Assembly (NCBI GenBank): GCA_900660155.1
Contig: CABFPE010000121.1
Coordinates: forward strand, 602,861-666,860
Source: Hofstenia miamia
Taxonomy: Eukaryota; Xenacoelomorpha; Acoela; Hofsteniidae
Reading direction: 5' to 3'
Length of the DNA stretch: 64,000 nucleotides
In this document: positions 12,301-22,968 of the stretch, piece by piece
Numbering within the stretch: the stretch's first letter is position 1
How the letters are laid out: each line of letters starts with the position of its first letter
Translations under genes and position numbers: made by a program
Notes under the pieces: model-generated
Seen by the model: the letters and a program-made list of their open reading frames with translations, nothing else
Told to the model about the DNA's origin: nothing
Databases searched by the model: none

Positions 12301-15300
12301 TAAAGGTGCACCGTGACGCAAAATCTGCCCACAAAGTTCACAAGTACGAATATTGCATCGATCGCAGCAAACGTTTGAAGTAATTGAGCCTTTTTTCTCA
12401 GGCTCTAAGTAATTTTAAATAGCTATTATATATAAGATTTCATACCATTCACTGTTTTTAGACATGAGCGACATTTTGGAGGAATGGTAGCACCTCGGTC
12501 GAGAATGTACTGACGGTCAGAATTTGGTACTTTCTTCTCCTCAAACGCTTCCCACTGACAGCGAAGATGGAGCAAGCATTGCTTACAGAGCATCACTGTC
12601 CCATTACAATTGATATTATATATTGAGTTGGATAGCAGACGAAGTGAGGGGTAGCACTCGCCCTCTCCTTCGGTTGCAACCTTATTGAGAGGTTCTGTGG
12701 AAGACTCTTGACATAGATAGCACCTTGGACCTTGCTGCATCAAAGCTATCGAATACTATGAATAATAACAGAAAGAGGGAATGCGAATGCAGCTTTTTCA
12801 AACTTTAAAAATCATTTATTTTGGTAATATATCTAATGAAACACACATGACAGCAGACTTGTCAACGAGCCGAGCTTCTAACGAGCCGAGCCGAGCCGAG
12901 CTTGAGCACAGTATTTGATATACAACGAGCCCAAAACGAGCCTATTTTAGAAAAAGCAAGTTTATTGTTCTGCTTGTTAATTTGATTACGGAGATTTTTC
13001 TTATTTTTTGCAGTCAGTATGGCTTTTCTTATAATCTTATTTAAGAAATGTTTATTAAATAATAGGAAGAATTACGTAAAAAATTCTTTGAGCACAATAT
13101 TTAAAAAAAAAACCGAGCTAAAACGAGCCTCATTCAAAGATTAGATTTTGTGTCGATCCCAGCCGAGCCGAACTTACACAAAATTTAAACGAGCCGAGCT
13201 TCGAAATGTCGGCTCGTTGACAAGTCTGCATGACAGCTGTTCTCGTAAAACACCACATATTTTTCTTTACAGTGTCATCTGATTGCAATCTATATCTTTA
13301 TATACTAGCTTAAGTATGTTAAAGATTTACCCAAACTTAGAATGAATATTGCAAGTGCAACCCCGCAGCAGATCTCCGGGTGAGAATATTGGATTAAATA
13401 AATGTTGCAAAGACTTGATCAGGCAAATGTCTAATAGACTTGCAAAATGTATTGAGTATGTTGGACAATGAGGGTATCATTAGCAGTTATAGCGGATTAC
13501 AAAAGCTGCATTCGGGGCATAAGTACAAAATTTTATGAAAAAGACCTTGTATATAAAATACTATATATACAACTATAAATACGTTCATGTGTTTAATCGT
13601 TCATGTTAACAGTTTTGCAAGGCTTTAAAATTTAAAATACCGATAATTTTTATAATACATGAAAATGAACATGTTCTTGTTCAAATAATTTATTATCTTT
13701 ATTCAAGAAATACCTTTGTTTATAGGAGGCGATTTACTACGTGTATTATTGGTGGTAGTCGATTGAATATCATTCTCAGAGTTGTCTCCTGGATAATCCA
13801 ACTGAGATTGTAAGAGCCAAGAGCAATCTTGGGCTTCATAAACAATAAGGTTCTTCTTAATTTTGTTTTCCTCTGAAGTAAAAGTTCTAGAATTGTCACA
13901 TCTTTTCATCCAATAAAGTCTTTTGTTAACAGGTATACGTCTCTGCTCGTAGGCACGCCATTGTTCATTTAATAATGACTTGCAAAGACTACAGACTAAC
14001 GCGGAACCTAAATATTTCCATGATGCTAAAATTACGTAAGAGTATTAAGTGTTTTCAATGATTATAGAAAGTTACTACTGTTTTATTTACCCAGTTGGAA
14101 GTCGCTTGCTTTCTAAATAATAATTCTGTCTTGGATGTAGGTCGCTCTAGAATCTCTGTTTGATCTTACTTTGAGGTCTTTACAGTATACTTCAGATTCT
14201 TAGAAAATTGTTCCTAATGGCAATTGACAGTCACATTGTACCAGACAGAGCTATAATATATGGTGTCTTGGAAATTTCAAGCCCCTTCCACCTTTGGTAA
14301 AAATTATAGTCGAGCAGAAATACAATTTTTTTAATTATTGTGAAAAATAAATTTATACAAAAGGCACTTTAGATCTTATATTCTTTGATAATATGCTCAA
14401 AAATTTTCCAGTATAAACTTAAATTAACTATTAATATTTCGATTATAGTCAAGTTTTATTTTTAAAAGGAGCTAAAAAATAGATTTGTAAGTTGATATAT
14501 CTAGTTTCGAGATACTAAAATTTCAATGTTGAAATTTTGTGTACAAATTTTTTCATAGTCACGTATTAATCAGAAATCTAAGCATTCTATTCTAATATAT
14601 ATAGTATATAATATATTTATTTGCTAATTTAAGTAAATGATTTTTCAATTGAATGCTATAAAATTTCTTTCTGCTGAAACTTTTCGATAATTTAGCAATC
14701 ATTTTCAGATCAAATTTTTTGGAAAATATTTGCAAAAAAATTTTTAATAGAGAATATGATATGTGAAGCTTCATAATTAAATCAATTAAGGTAAATTGTT
14801 TTGTATTTGGATCAATAATAATTTTTTACAAAAAATTTTAAGTTCATTTGTTATCAGAAGCCTTCTAAAAGAACTCGAGAGCTCAAATAGGCCCAAAAAC
14901 TAAAAGAATTTAATGAGCATTTCAAAATTTAGAGCAAGAATAATACATTATAATACCTACAAATGAAACAAAATAATGCATTGATTATATACTGAATAAA
15001 TCATTCACATGCTGAGCTTTGTCAATGATTAAACAAAATTTAGAGGTTCTAAGGTATTTCTGTGAAAGCCTAAAAATTTTAAAGACTATTTACAAGCAGG
15101 CATTTTATTTTTCACTCTACAAAGTAAAGTACAAAATATATGATAATGTGTTATGTATGTGCATGTAATACTAAAAAGTTTGTAAATCAAACATCAAGTA
15201 ACTATAGTGTGTTTTACAAAATATAATTAAATGGAAAGTTTGAGTATATGCTAAAGACGCCATGGAAATTTGGAAACAGGTGGCAGGTGTTATCAGTTTA

Positions 15301-16136
15301 GCGACCAGATGTTTGTACAATTTTAAAGGTTCTCTTCAAATCAATAAAATTTAATAGAATATTAACAGACTTGTCCATATGCCAATTAACTTTGTCTCCA
15401 TGTTTAATGAATACATTTATCTCATGAGTTGTTTTATTAAACATGAACTTTTTAACAAAGTTAGTTTCACTTCTCAAACATGTGCATAATACTTTAAATT
15501 AAGCCAAGAATAAGCAAACTTTAAAAACTTCTAAATAATACATATTGAATACATTGATGAAATTAATCACAAAGAAACGTTTACTGTTATATTTTTAAAA
15601 ATTGCAATTATTTTAACCGAAAAAACCGCGATTAACTGCAAATATAACTAGGTAGAATAATATAAACATATTTAAATATACAACATTGATTAGACATAAA
15701 CGCCTAAATTAATACATTAATATATTTAAAAAATTAGTTCAAAGTATAACGGAACAGGCAAAACTATTTTATATAGGAGGCCTATTTTATCATTAATGAA
15801 AAAACATAAAATGTTCACAACCTTGCTATACATTCTTAAAAATTTATTTTTCCCAGCTCGAAAGACCCCATCAAAATGAACTGAAAGAAATTATTGCAGA
15901 ACAAACATGTCGATCTTGAGAATGTTTTAATACTAGCATATATTGTATAAAATTCATACTGAAATAATTATTTAATGGTTTTAGATAATCACATTCGAAA
16001 TAATAATGTAAGATTTTATCTCAATTTTAATAAATAATATATTGCAATCATGACATAAAACAAATGAAATATCACAAATAACCAATATTAATATTTTTTC
16101 ACGACATTATGAATACTTAGGTAATTATATATATGT

Positions 16137-16174
<38 letters not shown>

Positions 16175-16578
16175 GACCATTAAATCGGTGTTCTTGAGTT
16201 ATTTCACCTATAATTGATATATTAAAGAAACTAAATCAATCAATAGTTTTAATTTCAAAAATTTTTCTTTCGTATTTAATATCATAAAATGAATTTTTAT
16301 GAGTGAAACCCTGCGAATACATTCGAAAATTATTTGTTTGACAAAAACTAATGGTAAATTTAATTCGAGCCTACGTATTAGATACAAAAAATTGAAAGTT
16401 ATGTATCAATGCAATTACCATCTTTTGAAATGGGTCTAGATCCAAAGGCGGGATATTGAGTTAGGAGAAAAGGGAAAAATGCAGAGTTGTGTAACGGCTG
16501 TGAAGTGACAGTTGTACATGTGTCCAGTGCGCCACAAACAAAACACACACAATTGACGCATTTGCTCTGCTGCGTCAT
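9131..16578 (-). CDS. Five-module Cys-rich (C-x2-C ... C-x2-C-x7-W) protein, 7 exons, 3' end not found
   Basis: Seven minus-strand exons (16419-16578, 13714-14007, 12446-12745, 12139-12404, 10839-11107, 9713-9850, 9131-9356) all have GT-AG borders. Their phases agree at every junction (1,1,1,0,2,2), giving 551 residues without a stop. The protein holds five repeats: a first C-x2-C (C12/15, C160/163, C273/276, C369/372, C463/466), 42-57 residues often including an F/Y-P-hydrophobic patch, then a second C-x2-C (C59/62, C205/208, C328/331, C429/432, C520/523). Exactly eight residues later comes Trp in L-x2-QW-x2-Y/F-E, then usually R-x-Y. Extra Cys pairs lie at 243-268. Paired C-x2-C knuckles suggest zinc binding. 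The layout recalls ZAD and SINHCAF domains, but I do not claim homology. The start Met directly follows a possible acceptor (CTTAG), so a 5' exon cannot be excluded. The last exon ends in a canonical donor (GTAAGA), so coding must continue. Confidence 0.85.
9713..9850 (-). CDS. Cys-rich gene, exon 6 (small)
   Basis: A 138-bp exon: acceptor TTACTTAG, donor ATAAG|GTGAG. Encodes FCYHNLVSQWNYYQ, finishing module 4, and RCFLC, opening module 5. It was found by asking which exon would complete the interrupted C-x2-C-x7-W block with phase 2 at both ends. Confidence 0.8.
10040..10317. mobile_element. Partial copy E of the GCTCG hAT-MITE, flanked by (TA)n
   Basis: About 10056-10298 aligns with the 12.85 kb copy from ATTTTAGGCAAAG to CTCGTTGA, lacking both extreme ends. 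(TA)n tracts abut it on both sides (10040-10056 and 10297-10317). It lies in intron 5 of the Cys-rich gene. Confidence 0.8.
10839..11107 (-). CDS. Cys-rich gene, exon 5
   Basis: Starts EYENAN, completing the QW-x2-YE of module 3, then runs through RKYLL into module 4 (ICFICG, YFPIIKTLLP) and ends at the first Cys of its second pair. Donor TGCAG|GTATCT, phase 2. Confidence 0.85.
11660..11838 (-). pseudogene. hAT transposase C-terminal (dimerisation domain) fragment
   Basis: The minus strand reads SLVPSSASIKRSFSIMGF followed by LHNRLLHEK and a stop. This fits the hAT dimerisation signature (S-A-x2-R-x-FS-x2-G, then R/H-N-x-L-x3-K). Upstream coding is broken at once, so only the last 45 or so residues survive. 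It sits in intron 4 of the Cys-rich gene. A plus-strand frame over the same bases is a shadow. Confidence 0.7.
12139..12404 (-). CDS. Cys-rich gene, exon 4
   Basis: Begins with an extra Cys cluster (VCCDRC), then module 3 (CELC, LPMLFTSL, ACKTCFTVLELQWK). It ends inside the QW block, which exon 5 completes with EYEN. Donor AAG|GTATGC, phase 0. Confidence 0.85.
12405..12445 (-). other. 41-bp intron
   Basis: Starts GTATGA and ends TTACTTAG. The length is not a multiple of three and it contains stops, so it must be removed to join exons 3 and 4. Both flanking exons are in phase 1 here. Confidence 0.8.
12446..12745 (-). CDS. Cys-rich gene, exon 3
   Basis: Acceptor CGATAG. Holds a whole module 2: CYLC, then LCKQCLLHLRCQWEAFE and RQYIL, followed by an extra CRSC pair. 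Donor AATG|GTATGA, phase 1. Confidence 0.85.
12854..13228 (-). mobile_element. Complete GCTCG hAT-type MITE, copy A (375 bp)
   Basis: Ends are inverted repeats starting CAGACTTGTCAACGAGCC. The element is flanked by a perfect 8-bp duplication CATGACAG (12846-12853 and 13229-13236). Subterminal regions are runs of GAGCC/GCTCG units. There is no coding capacity. It is inverted relative to copies B and C and lies in intron 2 of the Cys-rich gene. Confidence 0.93.
13714..14007 (-). CDS. Cys-rich gene, exon 2
   Basis: Acceptor ATTTAG; the first two bases complete a Gly codon. Encodes VCSLCKSLLNEQWRAYE of module 1, then a low-complexity linker rich in Asn, Ser and Thr. Donor AAAG|GTATTT, phase 1. 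Confidence 0.85.
14008..16124. other. Most of intron 1 of the Cys-rich gene
   Basis: AT-rich, no exon or repeat family recognised. Joining exons 1 and 2 across it gives an unbroken module, so no coding exon needs to lie here. Confidence 0.6.
16125..16175. repeat. (TA)n microsatellite
   Basis: About 50 bp of TA units with rare TG and AA interruptions. Confidence 0.95.
16419..16578 (-). CDS. Cys-rich gene, exon 1 (candidate start)
   Basis: Encodes MTQQSKCVNCVCFVCGALD and the first half of module 1 (C12/C15, then FFPFLLTQYP). An in-frame TAG lies directly before the ATG. The same TAG is also the end of an acceptor-like CTTAG, so this is either the true start or an internal exon beginning at ATG. 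Donor is GATG|GTAATT, leaving phase 1. Confidence 0.75.
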
Positions 16579-16864
16579 CTAAGCACGTGGGCAATACAGA
16601 GCGAGAGAAGTAGACGCAGGTGGTGTCGTGTCTTCGCACAGTTGGTGGAGCGATAAACGGGAAAATATTGTTATAAGTGGATGGAAGGTTCATGCATATG
16701 TTCGCTTATTTGCAGCTGCAACACGCGGGCTGTAAATCGGTGGCAGATGTTTTACATAAACATGACCAGCTGGCACAAGTGATNNNNNNNNNNNNNNNNN
16801 NNNNCTTCGCACAGTTGGTGGAGCGATAAACGGGAAAATATTGTTATAAGTGGATGGAAGGTTC
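16579..16864. promoter_or_regulatory. Possible divergent promoter (contains assembly duplication)
   Basis: This GC-richer stretch separates the candidate ATG of the Cys-rich gene (minus, 16578) from the ATG of a small plus-strand candidate gene (16865). In the first of the two duplicated copies the corresponding plus-strand ATG is at 16692, only 114 bp away. A CACGTG E-box lies at about 16585. No TATA box is obvious. Inference only. Confidence 0.35.
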
Positions 16865-16956
16865 ATGCATATGTTCGCTTATTTGCAGCTGCAACACGCG
16901 GGCTGTAAATCGGTGGCAGATGTTTTACATAAACATGACCAGCTGGCACAAGTGAT
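16632..16956. repeat. 152-bp identical direct repeat around a 21-N gap
   Basis: Bases 16632-16783 recur as 16805-16956 with no difference that I can see, separated by Ns at 16784-16804. Identical flanks around a short gap point to an unresolved overlap in the assembly rather than biology. Confidence 0.9.
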
Positions 16957-18002
16957 TCTATCACATGCGCAATTATTAACAGATGTAACACAGTCCGTTT
17001 TCCATCAGCAGAAGTTAAATTTGATTTATCTTTTGCCAATTCCATTCCTTTCTTACAAAGCCATAAATATTCCAGCATATTGTTTAATAATTATACAGTA
17101 TGGCAAACGAATTTTTTATAGTAGCAAAGCATTTTCAATAATCGATTAAATACAACAATGTTGTAAATTAATCATTTACTTAAAAATTAAGACAGCCAAT
17201 AAACTATTTATTATTCAAAATTTTAGAGTGTTTTTTTGTTTGGACAAAATAGAATATTTTCAATTGTGCCAAATAATCGATCGAGAAAATATACCAACAA
17301 GCAAAGCAAAATTACAAGAGATTTAAGCACTTAAAATATTTTATATTTATCTCATCCCATTACATTTGTTGCAGTTAATAAAGAATTTATTGATATTTTT
17401 AATTATATACTTTACCTTTGCGATCCTTAGGTGATATACAAGTAAAAGTAAAAAACTATTTTATTAATTTTATTAATTATTAATACAAATCATCCAATAA
17501 AAAAACTCCGAATAAAATAAATAAGCAATTAAAGAATTTAAATTTCTTTTGGGGTTCGAGCTGCAAATTCCGGTTTTACCAGCTGACCGGCAAACCTGTT
17601 ATGTAAAAAAATTTTTCCAATCTCTTATTCGAATTTGTTGTCTGTTTAGTATACGAATTTAGTAATTATAAATTTATGTCACACTATTATTTGAGTAATT
17701 CTAGAAAATAAGAAATATCTAATTTTCCATTAGTAAGTCAGTAAAGATTAATAGTTTTATAAACAGGAAAGAATGTTGGCTATAAAGTAAGATTTCCAGG
17801 AATTTCATAAAGTCGGAAATTAACATGAATCCCGACAAAAAGTTTCGATGAAAATTTAACTCCGAAACATTGTAAATTATGCAAAATAAGAGGAATTGTT
17901 CAATTATTACATTTGACAAATGTATTATATTCTTTCAGATTTCAAGAAGGTGGTTACAGTGTTGGTGTTGACCATATTATTAAGTTGAACAGATTCATTT
18001 AA
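16865..18002 (+). CDS. Candidate small two-exon gene, about 70 residues, unrecognised
   Basis: Exon 1 (16865-17013) begins MHMFAYLQLQHAGC, with an in-frame TAA upstream, and continues as an amphipathic helical stretch (LAQVILSHAQLLTDV, SVFHQQ). Exon 2 (17939-18002) follows a strong acceptor (TATATTCTTTCAG) and reads FQEGGYSVGVDHIIKLNRFI then TAA. Phases agree (2 to 1 base). The weak point is the exon 1 donor, GTTAAA. Exon 1 is GC-richer than its surroundings, as coding DNA here tends to be. The start region also occurs in the duplicated copy before the gap. I do not recognise the protein. Alternatively the block could be a 5' exon of the divergent gene. Confidence 0.35.
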
Positions 18003-19855
18003 GAGAAATCAAAATTTATTTTTTTATAACTGATCTTACTAAAAATTATTGAATAACAGAAAAAAAGGCAAGATTCTTGTCCAAATGGCATTGTTAAAAA
18101 ATATTTTTTTGAATAAATTCATACATTCAGCATTAATGTACGATGGTAAAATGGAGTAAATTTCGTGCAACTTCACTTGCTAATGAAATTGGTTAAGTTT
18201 AGGAATAAAATTACAGATCTGCTAAACAGATTTGTTAACAGATTTTAAAGTTTATTTATATAGTTTTTTTTAATATATGAATATATAAATCTCTTAAAGA
18301 ATTATAACTATGGTCATCAAAGGGTGGTTAGCAATATAGTGTCGGGACAATTGCTTTCATATACATGGATATGAACTAGAATTTCTAACGTAAAAAGTTT
18401 TTGTTGGAATTTACAAAGGGTTTTTGAGTTGAGATGATTAAAAATTGTGTTGTACTACAGTTTATGCCATCAAAATATATCAGAAAACAAATATCTACAT
18501 AATGATTATTCTGCATTTTATAATCTTAATCATAAACATTACCAGGTAGATGAAACGACAATTCACAACAACCACATTTCAGTTGAAAATAACAAGAGTT
18601 TTGACAATTTTGGGTAAAATTTAGCCCCCAAATATGAAAAATATTTAAATGTAGGACTCTTGTCATATCGGCAATTTTTTTCTTTTGGGTTTGAAAGAAG
18701 CATTTAACATTTCAAGCTTAAAAGTTGCCTCCATACGCACATATCATTGAAGATATTAGCAATTCAAAAGTTATTGGATATAACAATTTTTTGAATAAAT
18801 GTATGGAAACATCTACTTTTCTGAATAGAATTGTATGCCCTTATTGATACCGATTTTCTTTATACCCTCTTCAGCATTACATGCACTTCTTGTTTTAATG
18901 TTGATTCCAGTTGTTTGAAATTTTCATGGATTATTGTTTACATTACTAATTGTTATGCATTGTATTAAGAAATATTTAATCCCGCAGGGCAACTTCTTGG
19001 AATATTTTCGCTTTATGTTATCAAAAGGTTAAGATCAAATAATGAAACTTTTGAAATTGATCAAGATTACTTATGGTAATTGAAATAATTACTAAAAACA
19101 ACTGCAGTCAAAATTTCAATAAGGATTTGAAAACATGCATTTATTACGCTTATTCTCAAGGTCAAACATCCGTGACGTTGCAAGGCAAAATCTTAAAAAA
19201 AATGAATGAAAAATTCAAATCAAATATAAAGTGACGCTAAAATTTAACCCAAGATACTATCTATGATCAAAATTTTGCAAAGGTGTTCAATCTCGAATAA
19301 AAAATTTTAATTTTTTCAAAAGCAATTTAATTTTTTCAATTAAAGCAATCCATAAATTTGAATATTTCTTTCAGTGATTTGTTTGATAAAATTTCATTTT
19401 TAGTGAGTCAATATGACCGCATTCAAGTAAAATAGATTGGCCAGATTACAGCTTCAATTATGCAAATGATTGTTAATAGTTATAGTAAAAGTAGACTTAT
19501 AAAAAATTTTGAATTTTTTATTTCCTAAGCATGTGATGTCATTTACTTGTTTGACTTTTGTCATAAATATGATTTGAATACTACAGACTGTTGATTCTAT
19601 GATGCAAGCTCATTCCAGTGAAGTGGGTAATTCTGCTTAATGGTGGCACGTGCGAAGGCTGGTGTTCTTCGCATATAAATAATTATAAGTTGTGAAGTTA
19701 TTTATGATAAACATGTATATGTTAAATTCATTTCCTGCTTTTCCTGTTTACACTGAGATAATGCATGCACACGTTTATTGATTTATTAGGTGACTCTTTC
19801 TAAAGTTTCATTTATTCGAAATTTACATTGTTATTTTTCTCATAAAATATTTCTT
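18003..19855. other. AT-rich stretch without supported gene
   Basis: Nothing firm. A short plus-strand frame after a TACTACAG acceptor near 19588 (TVDSMMQAHSSEVGNSA then stop) could be a terminal exon but is too short to call. Confidence 0.45.
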
Positions 19856-19860
19856 ATAAA

Positions 19861-20185
19861 AACATTTCCAAGCTCGGCTCGTTTAAATTTTGTGTAAAAT
19901 CTTTGATTGAGGCTGGTTTTAGCTCAGTATTTTTTTAAAAAAATTGTGCTCAGAGAATTTTTTACATTGCTATTCCTATTATTTAATAAACATATCTTAA
20001 ATAAGATTTTAGGAAAGGTATACTGACTGCAAAAAACAAGAAAAATCTCCATAATCAAATTAACAAGCAGAAATATAAACTTGCTTTGCCTAAAATAGGC
20101 TCGTTTCGGGCTCGTTGTATATCAAATACTGTGCTCAAGCTCGGCTCGGCTCAGCTCGGCTTGGCTCGGCTCGTTGACAAATCTG
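19861..20185 (+). mobile_element. GCTCG hAT-MITE, copy D, 5' truncated
   Basis: Aligns with copies B and C from CATTTCCAAGCTCGG to the right terminus (GACAAATCTG). The left 20 or so bases are missing and no target duplication is present. Confidence 0.85.
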
Positions 20186-20199
20186 AGCAGGACTGTACT

Positions 20200-20745
20200 G
20201 AAAGGTGTACCCCAGAGTTGCATCCCGACTGACCGGCAGGTTTTAGAGCCCGGCTGACTACAGTCTGTATTTTACAGAAAGTTTTTTTTCGAAACATGTA
20301 GCCTTTCATAAACCATCTAAACATAATAATCACCTTTCTATCTTGCGGCTTAATATTCTTAGTGGTTATTTCTTAATGATCGTAAATATTTAGTTAGAAA
20401 TTTTTCAAATCTATTTCGCAAATATGCTAATATTGTTATTTGCAACTGTAATGTAAAGTTATTTTAATTAATATATTAAATATTCGGTTTGGTTGTTTTA
20501 GCAGATCACTCTTGAAGAAAACATGTCACTTCCTAGTTGCATCCAGTAGTATGCAAAATTCATAGGGAAATATGACGTAGTAACTACTACACGTAACAGG
20601 ATTCTACCGGCCGCAAAATATATGAACACCGGCCGGAACTTTTGGAGGGCACCAAAATCTGGCGGCTTGTGCAGCACTGGCTTACGCAGGTATACGCTGT
20701 ATAACTTCCACCTAAGATGATCTACTAGCGTATACATGCAGGAAA
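20200..20745. repeat. GC-rich repeat patches (GGCCGG-type)
   Basis: Contains CCGGCCGCAAAATATATG, ACCGGCCGGAAC and GTGCAGCACTG. The last resembles a hAT terminus when read on the minus strand (CAGTGCTGCAC). A partner end was not identified. Confidence 0.3.
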
Positions 20746-20949
20746 TTATTGCGTTTTTGTGAAATCTAACCCTATGCTACTGCGATTAACATTGAGTAGA
20801 TTTGATTCTGAAATTTTGGCGATCACTCTATTTGTTGAAATCGTTATAATATGTTATAAGCCATCTAGTAACGAAATATCTTGTCACATTTTAAATGATT
20901 CTATTGAATTAAAAAATATTTCACGTACATATATATTAATAATTTTAAC

Positions 20950-21106
20950 CACGTTTCATTGAAGGGAATGCATCGTGAACGCAAATTGCATCGTAGCATT
21001 GATGGGTATTCAATAAAACAACTGTATTCGACCCCATTCAGAATTTCATCAATACCCACACCCGGACGGTCTATTGATTCCCTTAAACGATCCAACCATC
21101 GATTCA
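20950..21106 (-). CDS. Exon candidate Y, unrecognised
   Basis: The minus strand reads NRWLDRLRESIDRPG, GIDEILNGVEYSCFIEYP and LRCNLRSRCIPFNE between an acceptor-like GGGAAAG and a weak donor GTTAAA. The block is clearly GC-richer than its surroundings. It starts with two bases of a codon, which matches the phase at the end of candidate exon X at 22969, so the two could belong to one gene. The plus strand is also open here, and no family is recognised. Confidence 0.3.
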
Positions 21107-21289
21107 CTTTCCCAAACAAAATTATATTGTTAACATAAAAATGTACATGATTTGCAAACAAATAAATATGGCAGGAGAAATTCAATTTTTAAAATTCTGT
21201 AATTAGTGCAAACATTGCATTTTATACAGTTTATTATAACTGACAATTTCCATGCGTAGCCTGCTTCCTGAGGGAACTAGTGTTCTGCG

Positions 21290-21860
21290 GTAATGGCCGC
21301 CACGGCTTATCCATTAGCCGGCTTTAGCCACGACCAACGGCCGGCTGCGGCCAAAGATTTTGTTTTACTGCCAAAATACCGGCTAAGATTCATTGCTAAA
21401 CACTATGATGAAAAATTTATTTCCATGATTTTATTTGTATTTATGTTTTTAAAACTTATTAGCTTTGATCATGTTTTTAGTTATTCGAACTATGGTGTCT
21501 TACAGATTTGTCAACGAATATTTTCATTTTCAATATTCCTTACTTATAATCGTATTTTAGAAATGTTTATTAAATAATAGGAAGAGCAATTGAAAAAATT
21601 CTGATTGCACAATGTTTTTTAAAAAATCCCGAGCTAAAACGAGCTTCATTGAAAGATTTTCTGTGGCGAGCAGAGCCGAGCAGAGCCGAGCCGAACTTAC
21701 TCAAAACTTAAACTAGCCGAGCCGAGCTTAGAAATTAAGGCTCGTTGACAAGTCGTTTCATTGAAAATTGCAACATTTCAATTAGTAATAGCAAGAAGCG
21801 CCGACTACAGCAAAAATCACGGCTAAAGCATTACGGCCAATGGCCGGCTAAGATCAAAAT
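21290..21860. repeat. GCCGGCTAAG repeat split by a GCTCG MITE fragment
   Basis: GGCCGGCT/CCGGCTAAGAT motifs occur at 21310-21385 and again at 21790-21855, on either side of the partial hAT-MITE copy F. This suggests an older GC-rich repeat invaded by copy F. Confidence 0.4.
21542..21755 (-). mobile_element. GCTCG hAT-MITE, copy F, partial
   Basis: Aligns with copy A from CTTATAATC through AAATGTTTATTAAATAATAG to GGCTCGTTGACAAGTC. About half of the element, the far end, is missing. Confidence 0.8.
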
Positions 21861-22493
21861 ATTTCGTTTTTTCTTCATTATATATAATTAGTTACGTGTT
21901 TTATAAGAAACCAAACTAAATATGTCGAAGATCATTGTCATCAGCATATAAACATTTCTACCCTGTATGCATTGAGGTAGTTTAATATTTTGTTTATTTC
22001 ACTTGACATCAATGTGATATATTCTCTCAATTTAATATAAACATATATAAATCTTTGAAAGTAAAGCATGCTAAATAATGGCTATGCGTTGGGAATGGTG
22101 GCTTGGGCCAAAGCATTAGAAAAGAGGGTCCAACATTTATAAAAATATGCTATTACACAAAACAAAAACGTAGTAATTTTATATAATTTATAAGCATAAC
22201 GTTGCAAAATGTAATCTGTATTTTGAAAATTGATATTTCTATCACATTCTCTTTTGAAATTCAATTTAACATTTTCAATTTCAGCATATGTATTGAGTTA
22301 ATTTGAAATTGCTAACACTCCATTTTGGTCTAGCAAACAGAATCAATTCTTGAAATTTTTTGATAAGCATCATAAAAATGGCTTAAAATGGTCCGAAATG
22401 GCGTTAATTCAAGTGAGCTGGGTAGGACTTTGAAAAGAATGCAGTGCCAAGGATGTTCATTTCGTAAGAATGGTAGCCATTAGAGAGTGCCAT

Positions 22494-22740
22494 CGGGCAC
22501 CCGATAACCCGACCCGATTTCGGGTTTCGGATCGGGTCAGATATCCAAATGTCGGATCGCGTTCGAGTGCAAGGATTTGATTTACAATTAAAAAAATACT
22601 GATGTTAATTAAAGAAATATCCAAGACGCTAAGTAATACCAATTGCTGTTTCCAATGATTGGTGTTAATGATCATTTGATTGGACCCAATTCCACAACAT
22701 CAAATCAAAGTCAACGTTTCCGCTCGGGTAGTGTTCCGAT
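22494..22740. mobile_element. CCCGACCCGA repeat family, copy 1
   Basis: GC-rich CCCGACCCGATTTCGGGT block followed by GACGCTAAGTAATACCAAT. Both parts recur, in the same order, near 52725 and 52890. Noncoding, probably a MITE. Confidence 0.55.
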
Positions 22741-22741
22741 A

Positions 22742-22743
<2 letters not shown>

Positions 22744-22782
<39 letters not shown>
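22744..22782. repeat. (TA)n microsatellite
   Basis: Uninterrupted TA run. Confidence 0.95.
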
Positions 22783-22786
<4 letters not shown>

Positions 22787-22968
22787 ATACATTTGTTCAA
22801 CAACCGACGATAATAAAGGAATCTTCTATCGGGGATGTTGCAGAGGAGATAAAGTATCTCACAGAGAAGCTTCAAATCAATGAGTTAAATATAATATGAG
22901 TGGTTAGAACCTAAAAGCAAAGGAATGTCCAGTAATTCAAAAGAGCTTTTTAAGTATTTAAACCATAC

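Noticed and set aside
16436-16693. Minus-strand frame containing CVFCLWRTGHMYNC
   Set aside because: It overlaps Cys-rich exon 1 in another frame. The frame that joins exon 2 in phase reads CVCFVCGALD instead.
16863-17078. Minus-strand frame with LPPIYSPRVAAANKR, and a nearby LCYIC
   Set aside because: Could hint at an extra N-terminal module of the Cys-rich gene, but no good donor exists and the region is disturbed by the gap duplication.
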